Shown here: piece by piece, positions 1-8,565 of the stretch
How positions within the stretch are numbered: position 1 is the first letter of the stretch
Layout of the letters: the number at the start of each line of letters is the position of its first letter
Made by a program: the position numbers and the translations under genes
The notes under the pieces: generated by a model
The model's database searches: none
What the model saw: the letters and a program-made list of their open reading frames with translations, nothing else
Told to the model about the DNA's origin: nothing
Origin: Haematococcus lacustris
Taxonomy: Eukaryota > Chlorophyta > Chlorophyceae > Chlamydomonadales > Haematococcaceae
Reading direction: 5' to 3'
Assembly (NCBI GenBank): GCA_030144725.1
Contig: JASKMD010000027.1
Coordinates: 3,086,842 to 3,150,841, forward strand
Length of the DNA: 64,000 bases

Positions 1-1182
1 CAGCCGCGGGCTGATGCCTCGCGAGGGGGGGGCGGTGGGGTCGGTGATGACCCACGTGCTGAGGCCGCGGGAGGGGTCTGCCAGGAGGCTGTGGGTCAGA
101 GGATGCCAGGGACGAACCCGGGGCGACCAGAGCTGGGCCAGCATCTTCGCCAGCATGGCGGTGCTGGTGACCCCCAGGTCGGGAAGCCCCACCCCTCCCT
201 CCCCCCGGGGCATCACGCAGATGGCCTTGCTAGGGTAGAGGCGGCTGCTGTTGGGGCTGCGCTCCTGGGGCAGGTCTGAGGCTGCCACAAAGCGGTTGAC
301 AGCCGCGGCCATGGCTTGCGTCAGAGGAGCGGAGGGTTGCACAAAAGCCATTTGGTAGATGGACTTGGAGGCCAGGCACTGCTGTGCCACCTGCACCCGC
401 CCCAGGAGGTTGAGGCCTTGGGGCCGCCAAGGGAGGGAGGCTGCCATCATGGCCGCCGCCGCCCCACCGAAGGCGGCCTCGCTGGTGGTAGCGTAGGAGG
501 CCGCCCCAAGAGGGACCCCCAGGTGGCGCACGGGCACCCCCGCTCGGACAGCTGGGATGACCACCTCCGGCTCCTGCTCCCCACCCTGCTCTTGCCCGCC
601 CTGCTGCTGCCCTTGCCCGCCACCTTCCCCCAGCCCACCCCCTAGCCCCTGCACGCCCACCTGCCCCTGCCCGGCCCCTTCCCCCCCGTCACCCCCCCTT
701 CCTTCCCTCCCCGCCCCCTCTGGGCCCGAGCCCCCCTGGTTACCCAGCCCAGGCTCTGGCTGGGCACACGGTAGGGCTGAGCTCTTGCTCACGCTCAGCG
801 CAGGGCCCCCAGCGGCGCGGAACAGGCCCAGGGCCTCCACAACCACCTTCCCGTCTCTGACCCGATCGAGCACCACGATGGTGAGGTCGTCCGCATACTC
901 CTTGGAGGGGAGCGCGTGGGTCAGGGCGGCCCTGTGCATGGCCAGAGGGCTGGAGGGGATGGTGGGGGTGCTGATGCGGCCTGCCAGCTGGAGCGAGCTG
1001 AGGTAGCTGACCAGCGGTTGGAGCACGATGCACCAGTAGAGCGGGGAGGCCCCGCTGCCCTGCAGCAGCCCCGACGCAAGGGGGAAGCTGTCGGTGAGGT
1101 GGCCGTTGACCAACACCTGGCTCGTGGCCCCCCGGTGCAGCAGCTGAGCCCAGCGCACATGCCCCTCCCGGCAGAACCCCAT
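1..1182 (-). CDS. LINE reverse transcriptase, 3' RT segment (partial, left edge)
   Basis: This is the start of the second RT reading frame, cut off by the left edge of the window. It opens with ATG at 1182-1180, one codon after the TAG that ends the neighbouring endonuclease/RT frame. It includes RT motif B (GLLQGSGASPLYW) and the motif C box YADDL. A Gly/Gln-rich insert of roughly 70 residues follows YADDL before the conserved VRHLGVPLG thumb-proximal motif. Only about 394 residues are visible. Confidence 0.85.
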   Translation of the reverse strand, partial: MGFCREGHVRWAQLLHRGATSQVLVNGHLTDSFPLASGLLQGSGASPLYWCIVLQPLVSYLSSLQLAGRISTPTIPSSPLAMHRAALTHALPSKEYADDLTIVVLDRVRDGKVVVEALGLFRAAGGPALSVSKSSALPCAQPEPGLGNQGGSGPEGAGREGRGGDGGEGAGQGQVGVQGLGGGLGEGGGQGQQQGGQEQGGEQEPEVVIPAVRAGVPVRHLGVPLGAASYATTSEAAFGGAAAAMMAASLPWRPQGLNLLGRVQVAQQCLASKSIYQMAFVQPSAPLTQAMAAAVNRFVAASDLPQERSPNSSRLYPSKAICVMPRGEGGVGLPDLGVTSTAMLAKMLAQLWSPRVRPWHPLTHSLLADPSRGLSTWVITDPTAPPSRGISPRL

Positions 1183-1185
1183 GGC

Positions 1186-3228
1186 CTACATCGTGTCCTG
1201 GAGCAAGCCCCAGGACACGTTGTCATAGGCCCCCGCCAGGTCCAGCAACAACAGCCAGGCTGGGCTGCCCCGCTGCTGCAGGTACTCCAGCAGGCCTAGG
1301 TGGAACTGCACGCTGTCGCTGATGTCCCTGCCCAGGATGAAGGCGGACTGAGAGGGGGACACCAGCAGGTCCAAGGGCAGCTGCAGCCGGTCCTCCACTG
1401 CCCTGGCCACCAGGCGCACGTCGCAGTTGAGGAGCGTGATGGGGCGGTAGCCGGCCACCTGGTCCCTCGGCTTGCCAGCCTTGGGCACGAGGGTGATGAT
1501 GCCGGTCAGGAACTCAGCCAGGGGGGCAGGGTCAGCGGTGTCTGCCAGGGCCTCTCGCAACATGGCCCGCAGCGGCCGCCCCAGCTCCACCCACAGCCGG
1601 TCATAGACCTCCATGGGCAGTCCATCTAGCCCCGGGGCCTTGCTGTGCGCGCAGCCCTGCAGAGCCCGGCCCAGCTCCTCCTCTGACAGCATAGGGCTGC
1701 CATCGGGGCCCTCGGCAGCCCTGGCCTGGGTGGGGGTGAGGTGGGAGGTGAGGCTGCCCAGCAGCGTGGCGCGCGCAGCTGTGTCCACCGGCTTGGCTGC
1801 GTAGACACCGGTGGGCTCGGCAGCTGAGTAGTGCTGCTGGAAAGCCCTGCACGCTGCCTTCACCCCGGCCGGCGTGGTAAGGTCTGCTGGCTGACCTGGC
1901 TGGCCGGGGAGCTGGAGAGAGGAGATGAGGGTGGGGGTGTGCGCGGGCTGGTCGCGATGGTAGAAGTAGAAGGAGGAGCGGTCGCCGTAGTACTGGTCGA
2001 GGACTGCGCTGGCCAGCAGGGATTGCTGGGCCCCCTGCTCCCTCGCCCCCACCCCCGCCAGGGCTGCGGCCTCTCCCAGGTGCTGCGCCGCCTGCACCTC
2101 AGCCTCCCCCTCTCGCTCCACCCGCACCAGCTGCCGCACGAGGTGAGCCCTGGCCACTGCTGCCGCCTTCTCCCTGCGCTGCTGCAGGTCACGCTGCGTG
2201 CGGCGCTGGGCCCGCAGGAAGTGCTGGGCACGCATGGCCAGGCCCTGCTTGATGCGGGCCCACCTGGCCCTGTGCCCATCCCTAGGCAGCCCCAGCTGAC
2301 TCGCAGCCTCGTGGTGATGTGCCTCCGCCTGAAGGAAGTCCTTGAGGCAGTCCAGCAGGTCAGGGTTGTCGAGGTGGGCGGGGTGCAGCTGCCAGGGAGC
2401 GGGGACGGTGAGAGGCAGGTCGGGGGGGCACACTGCCACTGACACGGGCCGGTGGTCGGTGGGCACTGGCAGCACACCCTGGATGGCGCTGTCCATCTGC
2501 CACTGCACCAGCTCCTCCGAGATGTACCATCGGTCAAGGCGCGCACCCGTCTGCCAACGCTCGCTGAAGTGGGTGAGGTCTCTCTTGGAGGGGTGCAGAT
2601 GGCGCCACGGGTCCACCAGACCCCGCTCACCCACCAGCTGCCGCAGCTGCTCCGCCCCCTGGCCCCGGCTGCCCACCCAGGCCTCCCCATGCTGCGAGCC
2701 CTGCGGGATGCCCACTCTGTCCACGGGGGCCAGGATGCAGTTGAAGTCGCCCCCCATGAGGAGGAGGCGGCGGTCGGCGGCTGGCGGGAGGCAAGCGGGG
2801 AGGCACTCTGCGTAGAACGTTGGCCGCTCTGCCTGCTGCGCCGGGGCGTACACGCACACCAGGGACACCGGCCTGCCTGCGAGCTCCCCGCCTACCCGCA
2901 GCACCCGCCCCTGGGCCCCCTCTGCCTGCAGCTGCACCTGGGTGCACCCCTGGAGGATGGTGGAGGGCTTGACCAACACCAGACAGCCTTGGGAGCTGCC
3001 TGTGCCAGGGGTGTAAAACCACTGCCCCCGCCAGGCGGGCTTGGCCCCCGAGTGGGCTTCTGCCCACTGCCACACGCTCTCCGCCCTATGGCACTCTTGG
3101 AGGAACACCACTTGCGCCGGGCTGTCAGCGGCCCAGTCAAGCAGGGCCTGCAGTTTGTGCGGCTGGGCAAGGCCCTGCACATTGAGGGTGACTGCCAAGA
3201 ATCTGGCGGCCACACCTGGGCGCTGCAT
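1186..3228 (-). CDS. LINE endonuclease + 5' half of RT, unit 1
   Basis: A 680-residue frame. The N-terminus is an APE-type endonuclease/exonuclease/phosphatase domain: N16 in TLNVQGL, E45 in FLQE, Y127 in VCVYAP, D161 and N163 in GGDFN, and a C-terminal TDHRP. The RT part follows with SKAPGLDGLP, LVPKAGKP, YRPITLLN, SQSAFILGRDISD and the catalytic motif A LDLAGAYDNVSW. The frame then stops at TAG (1188-1186), before motifs B and C, which continue in the same frame after the stop. The start ATG lies 2 nt past the TAG of the 229-residue frame. Unit 1 alone has Gly at residue 113, where units 2-4 have Asp. The family is non-LTR (L1-like), by the APE + RT layout. Confidence 0.9.
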   Translation of the reverse strand: MQRPGVAARFLAVTLNVQGLAQPHKLQALLDWAADSPAQVVFLQECHRAESVWQWAEAHSGAKPAWRGQWFYTPGTGSSQGCLVLVKPSTILQGCTQVQLQAEGAQGRVLRVGGELAGRPVSLVCVYAPAQQAERPTFYAECLPACLPPAADRRLLLMGGDFNCILAPVDRVGIPQGSQHGEAWVGSRGQGAEQLRQLVGERGLVDPWRHLHPSKRDLTHFSERWQTGARLDRWYISEELVQWQMDSAIQGVLPVPTDHRPVSVAVCPPDLPLTVPAPWQLHPAHLDNPDLLDCLKDFLQAEAHHHEAASQLGLPRDGHRARWARIKQGLAMRAQHFLRAQRRTQRDLQQRREKAAAVARAHLVRQLVRVEREGEAEVQAAQHLGEAAALAGVGAREQGAQQSLLASAVLDQYYGDRSSFYFYHRDQPAHTPTLISSLQLPGQPGQPADLTTPAGVKAACRAFQQHYSAAEPTGVYAAKPVDTAARATLLGSLTSHLTPTQARAAEGPDGSPMLSEEELGRALQGCAHSKAPGLDGLPMEVYDRLWVELGRPLRAMLREALADTADPAPLAEFLTGIITLVPKAGKPRDQVAGYRPITLLNCDVRLVARAVEDRLQLPLDLLVSPSQSAFILGRDISDSVQFHLGLLEYLQQRGSPAWLLLLDLAGAYDNVSWGLLQDTM

Positions 3229-3230
3229 GG

Positions 3231-3920
3231 CTAGTCCTGGCTTGCCCCCGCGCGGGCTACGCGTGTGTAGAGGAGGGTGGGTGGGCTGGGAAGGGGAGGC
3301 GGACCGGGCAAACGGGGTGGGTCGGGGATAGGGGCTGGAGTGGCCTCAATGCAGGCCAACTTGGCCCCCGGGCGGCGCAGGCGGACCCGAGGCTCACGGG
3401 AATAGATGGCCAGCGGGGGCCGCAGGGGCAGAGGACCGAGCTGCTCGACCTCCTCCCCAGGCTGAGCTGCCTGCTCGGGCTGCTGCCGCTTAGGCACCCT
3501 CAACCTCCCCTCCCGGGGCCCTGCTGACTCAACTACAGGGCTGTCACAGGAGGCCCCCAACGAGCTGGCCAGGCTAGCAGAGGGGCTGAGCAACCCGTAG
3601 CGGCGCACGTGTGGGGACCCATGGCCAAGCTGCGCAGCACGCTGCCTGCCAGCTTGCTGGTGCCCTGCACGCCGTGCCTCCCACTCCTCAGAGCTGGAAC
3701 CGGAAGAGGGAATGCCATACCGGCGCCGGCTAGGCCCCCCTCTGGCTGGCTGGGTAGCTGGCTGCGTGTTGCCTCGCCTCGACCTACACTGAGCCACCCG
3801 CTGCCGCTCCTCCCGCCTAACCCTCCTGTCATCCGGGGAGGGGCGCGGAGGTGCCCTCGCGGCGGTGTCAAGCCAGCGGGGAGGCTGACTACCCTGCAGC
3901 TCACCGGGCCCAACCCGCAC
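3231..3920 (-). CDS. LINE-associated 229-residue ORF, unit 1
   Basis: A basic, Pro/Arg/Ser-rich frame of 229 residues ending TAG at 3233-3231. The sequence TAGCCATG links it to the endonuclease ORF, a spacing compatible with termination-reinitiation. It holds two related motifs, RRYGIPSSGSSSEEWEARR and RRYGLLSPSASLASSLG. I see no CCHC zinc knuckle or coiled coil, so an ORF1/gag-like role is only an inference from position. Its first 388 bp overlap, in another frame, the C-terminus of the preceding RT frame. Confidence 0.55.
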   Translation of the reverse strand: MRVGPGELQGSQPPRWLDTAARAPPRPSPDDRRVRREERQRVAQCRSRRGNTQPATQPARGGPSRRRYGIPSSGSSSEEWEARRAGHQQAGRQRAAQLGHGSPHVRRYGLLSPSASLASSLGASCDSPVVESAGPREGRLRVPKRQQPEQAAQPGEEVEQLGPLPLRPPLAIYSREPRVRLRRPGAKLACIEATPAPIPDPPRLPGPPPLPSPPTLLYTRVARAGASQD

Positions 3921-5827
3921 CGTGCCGAGCCGGGTGCCCAGCCCGGTGGAGGGACCAAGCTCCTGGGCTGGGAGATGGGCAACTGCGCCAGGCCCCGTGA
4001 CCTCTGTGCGGCAAGAGGCGGTGGGGGCCGCTGCCTCGCGTCCATGGGGTCAAGGGAGGGAGAGATGGCGGAAGGTTCCCCACCCACCCACTGCCCGGCT
4101 GCGGGTAGAGGGCGGAGGTGGGTGGCTCGCTCCTCCGGAGTCAGCCTGTAGCTGGGCTTGTTGAGTCGGGCCACCGCAGCTGGCTCCCAGGCCGCTCCTC
4201 CCTCCGCCCAGTAAGCCCCTAGGGGCCCCTGCCCTGTGGGGTCTAGGGAGTAGAGGCGGCCGTTGGGGCCCACCCAGTGGGAGGGCTGGAGCAGGGGGGT
4301 GCGCCGCATCACAAACCCCACCCCTGGCCCAACCCTCAGGCACTCCCACTCCGGCTGAGGAGGCTGTAGGCGGTCCACCATGCCCTGCCAGGGCTCGGGG
4401 AGGCAAGCCCTGACCAGGTCGGCAGCCCATCGGGCCTCCCCCTCCAGCTGGGGGCTACGCAGGGCCTCCCTCACGTGGCGGACGTGGGTCCAACCCTGCT
4501 CAGCTGCTGCCTCCCTCGCTGCTGGGTTCATGCGGACTTGCGCGTTGTACCACAGCGGCTCTGCCAGCACCGAGAAGAAGGACTGGCTAGCGGGGGGCAC
4601 CGCACGGAACAGCTTAAGCTCAGCCAGGGCCGCCACGTGAGCTTGCAGCCGCGGGCTGATGCCTCGCGAGGGGGGGGCGGTGGGGTCGGTGATGACCCAC
4701 GTGCTGAGGCCGCGGGAGGGGTCTGCCAGGAGGCTGCGGGTCAGAGGCTGCCAGGGACGAACCCGGGGCGACCAGAGCTGGGCCAGCATCTTCGCCAGCA
4801 TGGCGGTGCTGGTGACCCCCAGGTCGGGAAGCCCCACCCCTCCCTCCCCCCGGGGCATCACGCAGATGGCCTTGCTAGGGTAGAGGCGGCTGCTGTTGGG
4901 GCTGCGCTCCTGGGGCAGGTCTGAGGCTGCCACAAAGCGGTTGACAGCCGCGGCCATGGCTTGCGTCAGAGGAGCGGAGGGTTGCACAAAAGCCATTTGG
5001 TAGATGGACTTGGAGGCCAGGCACTGCTGTGCCACCTGCACCCGCCCCAGGAGGTTGAGGCCTTGGGGCCGCCAAGGGAGGGAGGCTGCCATCATGGCCG
5101 CCGCCGCCCCACCGAAGGCAGCCTCGCTGGTGGTAGCGTAGGAGGCCGCCCCAAGAGGGACCCCCAGGTGGCGCACTGGCACCCCCGCTCGGACAGCTGG
5201 GATGACCACCTCCGGCTCCTGCTCCCCACCCTGCTCCTGCCCGCCCTGCTGCTGCCCTTGCCCGCCACCTTCCCCCAGCCCACCCCCTAGCCCCTGCACG
5301 CCCACCTGCCCCTGCCCGGCCCCTTCCCCCCCGTCACCCCCCCTTCCTTCCCTCCCCGCCCCCTCTGGGCCCGAGCCCCCCTGGTTACCCAGCCCAGGCT
5401 CTGGCTGGGCACACGGTAGGGCTGAGCTCTTGCTCACGCTCAGCGCAGGGCCCCCAGCGGCGCGGAACAGGCCCAGGGCCTCCACAACCACCTTCCCGTC
5501 TCTGACCCGATCGAGCACCACGATGGTGAGGTCGTCCGCATACTCCTTGGAGGGGAGCGCGTGGGTCAGGGCGGCCCTGTGCATGGCCAGAGGGCTGGAG
5601 GGGATGGTGGGGGTGGTGATGCGGCCTGCCAGCTGGAGCGAGCTGAGGTAGCTGACCAGCGGTTGGAGCACGATGCACCAGTAGAGCGGGGAGGCCCCGC
5701 TGCCCTGCAGCAGCCCCGACGCAAGGGGGAAGCTGTCGGTGAGGTGGCCGTTGACCAACACCTGGCTCGTGGCCCCCCGGTGCAGCAGCTGAGCCCAGCG
5801 CACATGCCCCTCCCGGCAGAACCCCAT
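3533..5827 (-). CDS. LINE 3' RT segment and C-terminal region, unit 1
   Basis: A 764-residue frame in phase with the 680-residue frame upstream (5831-7873), separated from it by TAG plus one codon. Order: motif B GLLQGSGASPLYW (about residues 38-50), YADDL near residue 95, Gly/Gln-rich insert, VRHLGVPLG, then a thumb/C-terminal region to about residue 590 that looks genuinely coding. The last ~130 residues overlap the 229-residue ORF in another frame and may be read-through into the next unit. No RNase H motif or CCHC knuckle was recognised. Confidence 0.85.
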   Translation of the reverse strand: MGFCREGHVRWAQLLHRGATSQVLVNGHLTDSFPLASGLLQGSGASPLYWCIVLQPLVSYLSSLQLAGRITTPTIPSSPLAMHRAALTHALPSKEYADDLTIVVLDRVRDGKVVVEALGLFRAAGGPALSVSKSSALPCAQPEPGLGNQGGSGPEGAGREGRGGDGGEGAGQGQVGVQGLGGGLGEGGGQGQQQGGQEQGGEQEPEVVIPAVRAGVPVRHLGVPLGAASYATTSEAAFGGAAAAMMAASLPWRPQGLNLLGRVQVAQQCLASKSIYQMAFVQPSAPLTQAMAAAVNRFVAASDLPQERSPNSSRLYPSKAICVMPRGEGGVGLPDLGVTSTAMLAKMLAQLWSPRVRPWQPLTRSLLADPSRGLSTWVITDPTAPPSRGISPRLQAHVAALAELKLFRAVPPASQSFFSVLAEPLWYNAQVRMNPAAREAAAEQGWTHVRHVREALRSPQLEGEARWAADLVRACLPEPWQGMVDRLQPPQPEWECLRVGPGVGFVMRRTPLLQPSHWVGPNGRLYSLDPTGQGPLGAYWAEGGAAWEPAAVARLNKPSYRLTPEERATHLRPLPAAGQWVGGEPSAISPSLDPMDARQRPPPPLAAQRSRGLAQLPISQPRSLVPPPGWAPGSARCGLGPVSCRVVSLPAGLTPPRGHLRAPPRMTGGLGGRSGSGWLSVGRGEATRSQLPSQPEGGLAGAGMAFPLPVPALRSGRHGVQGTSKLAGSVLRSLAMGPHTCAATGCSAPLLAWPARWGPPVTAL

Positions 5828-5830
5828 GGC

Positions 5831-7873
5831 CTACATCGTGTCCTGGAGCAAGCCCCAGGACACGTTGTCATAGGCCCCCGCCAGGTCCAGCAACAACAGC
5901 CAGGCTGGGCTGCCCCGCTGCTGCAGGTACTCCAGCAGGCCTAGGTGGAACTGCACGCTGTCGCTGATGTCCCTGCCCAGGATGAAGGCGGACTGAGAGG
6001 GGGACACCAGCAGGTCCAAGGGCAGCTGCAGCCGGTCCTCCACTGCCCTGGCCACCAGGCGCACGTCGCAGTTGAGGAGCGTGATGGGGCGGTAGCCGGC
6101 CACCTGGTCCCTCGGCTTGCCAGCCTTGGGCACGAGGGTGATGATGCCGGTCAGGAACTCAGCCAGGGGGGCAGGGTCAGCGGTGTCTGCCAGGGCCTCT
6201 CGCAACATGGCCCGCAGCGGCCGCCCCAGCTCCACCCACAGCCGGTCATAGACCTCCATGGGCAGTCCATCTAGCCCCGGGGCCTTGCTGTGCGCGCAGC
6301 CCTGCAGAGCCCGGCCCAGCTCCTCCTCTGACAGCATAGGGCTGCCATCGGGGCCCTCGGCAGCCCTGGCCTGGGTGGGGGTGAGGTGGGAGGTGAGGCT
6401 GCCCAGCAGCGTGGCGCGCGCAGCTGTGTCCACCGGCTTGGCTGCGTAGACACCGGTGGGCTCGGCAGCTGAGTAGTGCTGCTGGAAAGCCCTGCACGCT
6501 GCCTTCACCCCGGCCGGCGTGGTAAGGTCTGCTGGCTGACCTGGCTGGCCGGGGAGCTGGAGAGAGGAGATGAGGGTGGGGGTGTGCGCGGGCTGGTCGC
6601 GATGGTAGAAGTAGAAGGAGGAGCGGTCGCCGTAGTACTGGTCGAGGACTGCGCTGGCCAGCAGGGATTGCTGGGCCCCCTGCTCCCTCGCCCCCACCCC
6701 CGCCAGGGCTGCGGCCTCTCCCAGGTGCTGCGCCGCCTGCACCTCAGCCTCCCCCTCTCGCTCCACCCGCACCAGCTGCCGCACGAGGTGAGCCCTGGCC
6801 ACTGCTGCCGCCTTCTCCCTGCGCTGCTGCAGGTCACGCTGCGTGCGGCGCTGGGCCCGCAGGAAGTGCTGGGCACGCATGGCCAGGCCCTGCTTGATGC
6901 GGGCCCACCTGGCCCTGTGCCCATCCCTAGGCAGCCCCAGCTGACTCGCAGCCTCGTGGTGATGTGCCTCCGCCTGAAGGAAGTCCTTGAGGCAGTCCAG
7001 CAGGTCAGGGTTGTCCAGGTGGGCGGGGTGCAGCTGCCAGGGAGCGGGGACGGTGAGAGGCAGGTCGGGGGGGCACACTGCCACTGACACGGGCCGGTGG
7101 TCGGTGGGCACTGGCAGCACACCCTGGATGGCGCTGTCCATCTGCCACTGCACCAGCTCCTCCGAGATGTACCATCGGTCAAGGCGCGCACCCGTCTGCC
7201 AACGCTCGCTGAAGTGGGTGAGGTCTCTCTTGGAGGGGTGCAGATGGCGCCACGGGTCCACCAGACCCCGCTCACCCACCAGCTGCCGCAGCTGCTCCGC
7301 CCCCTGGCCCCGGCTGCCCACCCAGGCCTCCCCATGCTGCGAGCCCTGCGGGATGCCCACTCTGTCCACGGGGGCCAGGATGCAGTTGAAGTCGCCCCCC
7401 ATGAGGAGGAGGCGGCGGTCGGCGGCTGGCGGGAGGCAAGCGGGGAGGCACTCTGCGTAGAACGTTGGCCGCTCTGCCTGCTGCGCCGGGGCGTACACGC
7501 ACACCAGGGACACCGGCCTGCCTGCGAGCTCCCCGTCTACCCGCAGCACCCGCCCCTGGGCCCCCTCTGCCTGCAGCTGCACCTGGGTGCACCCCTGGAG
7601 GATGGTGGAGGGCTTGACCAACACCAGACAGCCTTGGGAGCTGCCTGTGCCAGGGGTGTAAAACCACTGCCCCCGCCAGGCGGGCTTGGCCCCCGAGTGG
7701 GCTTCTGCCCACTGCCACACGCTCTCCGCCCTATGGCACTCTTGGAGGAACACCACTTGCGCCGGGCTGTCAGCGGCCCAGTCAAGCAGGGCCTGCAGTT
7801 TGTGCGGCTGGGCAAGGCCCTGCACATTGAGGGTGACTGCCAAGAATCTGGCGGCCACACCTGGGCGCTGCAT
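5831..7873 (-). CDS. LINE endonuclease + 5' half of RT, unit 2
   Basis: Same 680-residue frame as unit 1 with all endonuclease motifs and RT motif A intact. It has Asp at residue 113 and Ser in the AHSKAPGLDG box. It ends at the shared TAG (5833-5831), and the 764-residue frame at 3533-5827 continues in phase. Confidence 0.9.
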   Translation of the reverse strand: MQRPGVAARFLAVTLNVQGLAQPHKLQALLDWAADSPAQVVFLQECHRAESVWQWAEAHSGAKPAWRGQWFYTPGTGSSQGCLVLVKPSTILQGCTQVQLQAEGAQGRVLRVDGELAGRPVSLVCVYAPAQQAERPTFYAECLPACLPPAADRRLLLMGGDFNCILAPVDRVGIPQGSQHGEAWVGSRGQGAEQLRQLVGERGLVDPWRHLHPSKRDLTHFSERWQTGARLDRWYISEELVQWQMDSAIQGVLPVPTDHRPVSVAVCPPDLPLTVPAPWQLHPAHLDNPDLLDCLKDFLQAEAHHHEAASQLGLPRDGHRARWARIKQGLAMRAQHFLRAQRRTQRDLQQRREKAAAVARAHLVRQLVRVEREGEAEVQAAQHLGEAAALAGVGAREQGAQQSLLASAVLDQYYGDRSSFYFYHRDQPAHTPTLISSLQLPGQPGQPADLTTPAGVKAACRAFQQHYSAAEPTGVYAAKPVDTAARATLLGSLTSHLTPTQARAAEGPDGSPMLSEEELGRALQGCAHSKAPGLDGLPMEVYDRLWVELGRPLRAMLREALADTADPAPLAEFLTGIITLVPKAGKPRDQVAGYRPITLLNCDVRLVARAVEDRLQLPLDLLVSPSQSAFILGRDISDSVQFHLGLLEYLQQRGSPAWLLLLDLAGAYDNVSWGLLQDTM

Positions 7874-7875
7874 GG

Positions 7876-8565
7876 CTAGTCCTGGCTTGCCCCCGCGCGG
7901 GCTACGCGTGTGTAGAGGAGGGTGGGTGGGCTGGGAAGGGGAGGCGGACCGGGCAAACGGGGTGGGTCGGGGATAGGGGCTGGAGTGGCCTCAATGCAGG
8001 CCAACTTGGCCCCCGGGCGGCGCAGGCGGACCCGAGGCTCACGGGAATAGATGGCCAGCGGGGGCCGCAGGGGCAGAGGACCGAGCTGCTCGACCTCCTC
8101 CCCAGGCTGAGCTGCCTGCTCGGGCTGCTGCCGCTTAGGCACCCTCAACCTCCCCTCCCGGGGCCCTGCTGACTCAACTACAGGGCTGTCACAGGAGGCC
8201 CCCAACGAGCTGGCCAGGCTAGCAGAGGGGCTGAGCAACCCGTAGCGGCGCACGTGTGGGGACCCATGGCCAAGCTGCGCAGCACGCTGCCTGCCAGCTT
8301 GCTGGTGCCCTGCACGCCGTGCCTCCCACTCCTCAGAGCTGGAACCGGAAGAGGGAATGCCATACCGGCGCCGGCTAGGCCCCCCTCTGGCTGGCTGGGT
8401 AGCTGGCTGCGTGTTGCCTCGCCTCGACCTACACTGAGCCACCCGCTGCCGCTCCTCCCGCCTAACCCTCCTGTCATCCGGGGAGGGGCGCGGAGGTGCC
8501 CTCGCGGCGGTGTCAAGCCAGCGGGGAGGCTGACTACCCTGCAGCTCACCGGGCCCAACCCGCAC
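7876..8565 (-). CDS. LINE-associated 229-residue ORF, unit 2
   Basis: Protein identical to the unit 1 copy, again ending in TAGCCATG before the endonuclease frame. The identity across units shows recent common origin but does not by itself prove coding. Confidence 0.5.
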   Translation of the reverse strand: MRVGPGELQGSQPPRWLDTAARAPPRPSPDDRRVRREERQRVAQCRSRRGNTQPATQPARGGPSRRRYGIPSSGSSSEEWEARRAGHQQAGRQRAAQLGHGSPHVRRYGLLSPSASLASSLGASCDSPVVESAGPREGRLRVPKRQQPEQAAQPGEEVEQLGPLPLRPPLAIYSREPRVRLRRPGAKLACIEATPAPIPDPPRLPGPPPLPSPPTLLYTRVARAGASQD

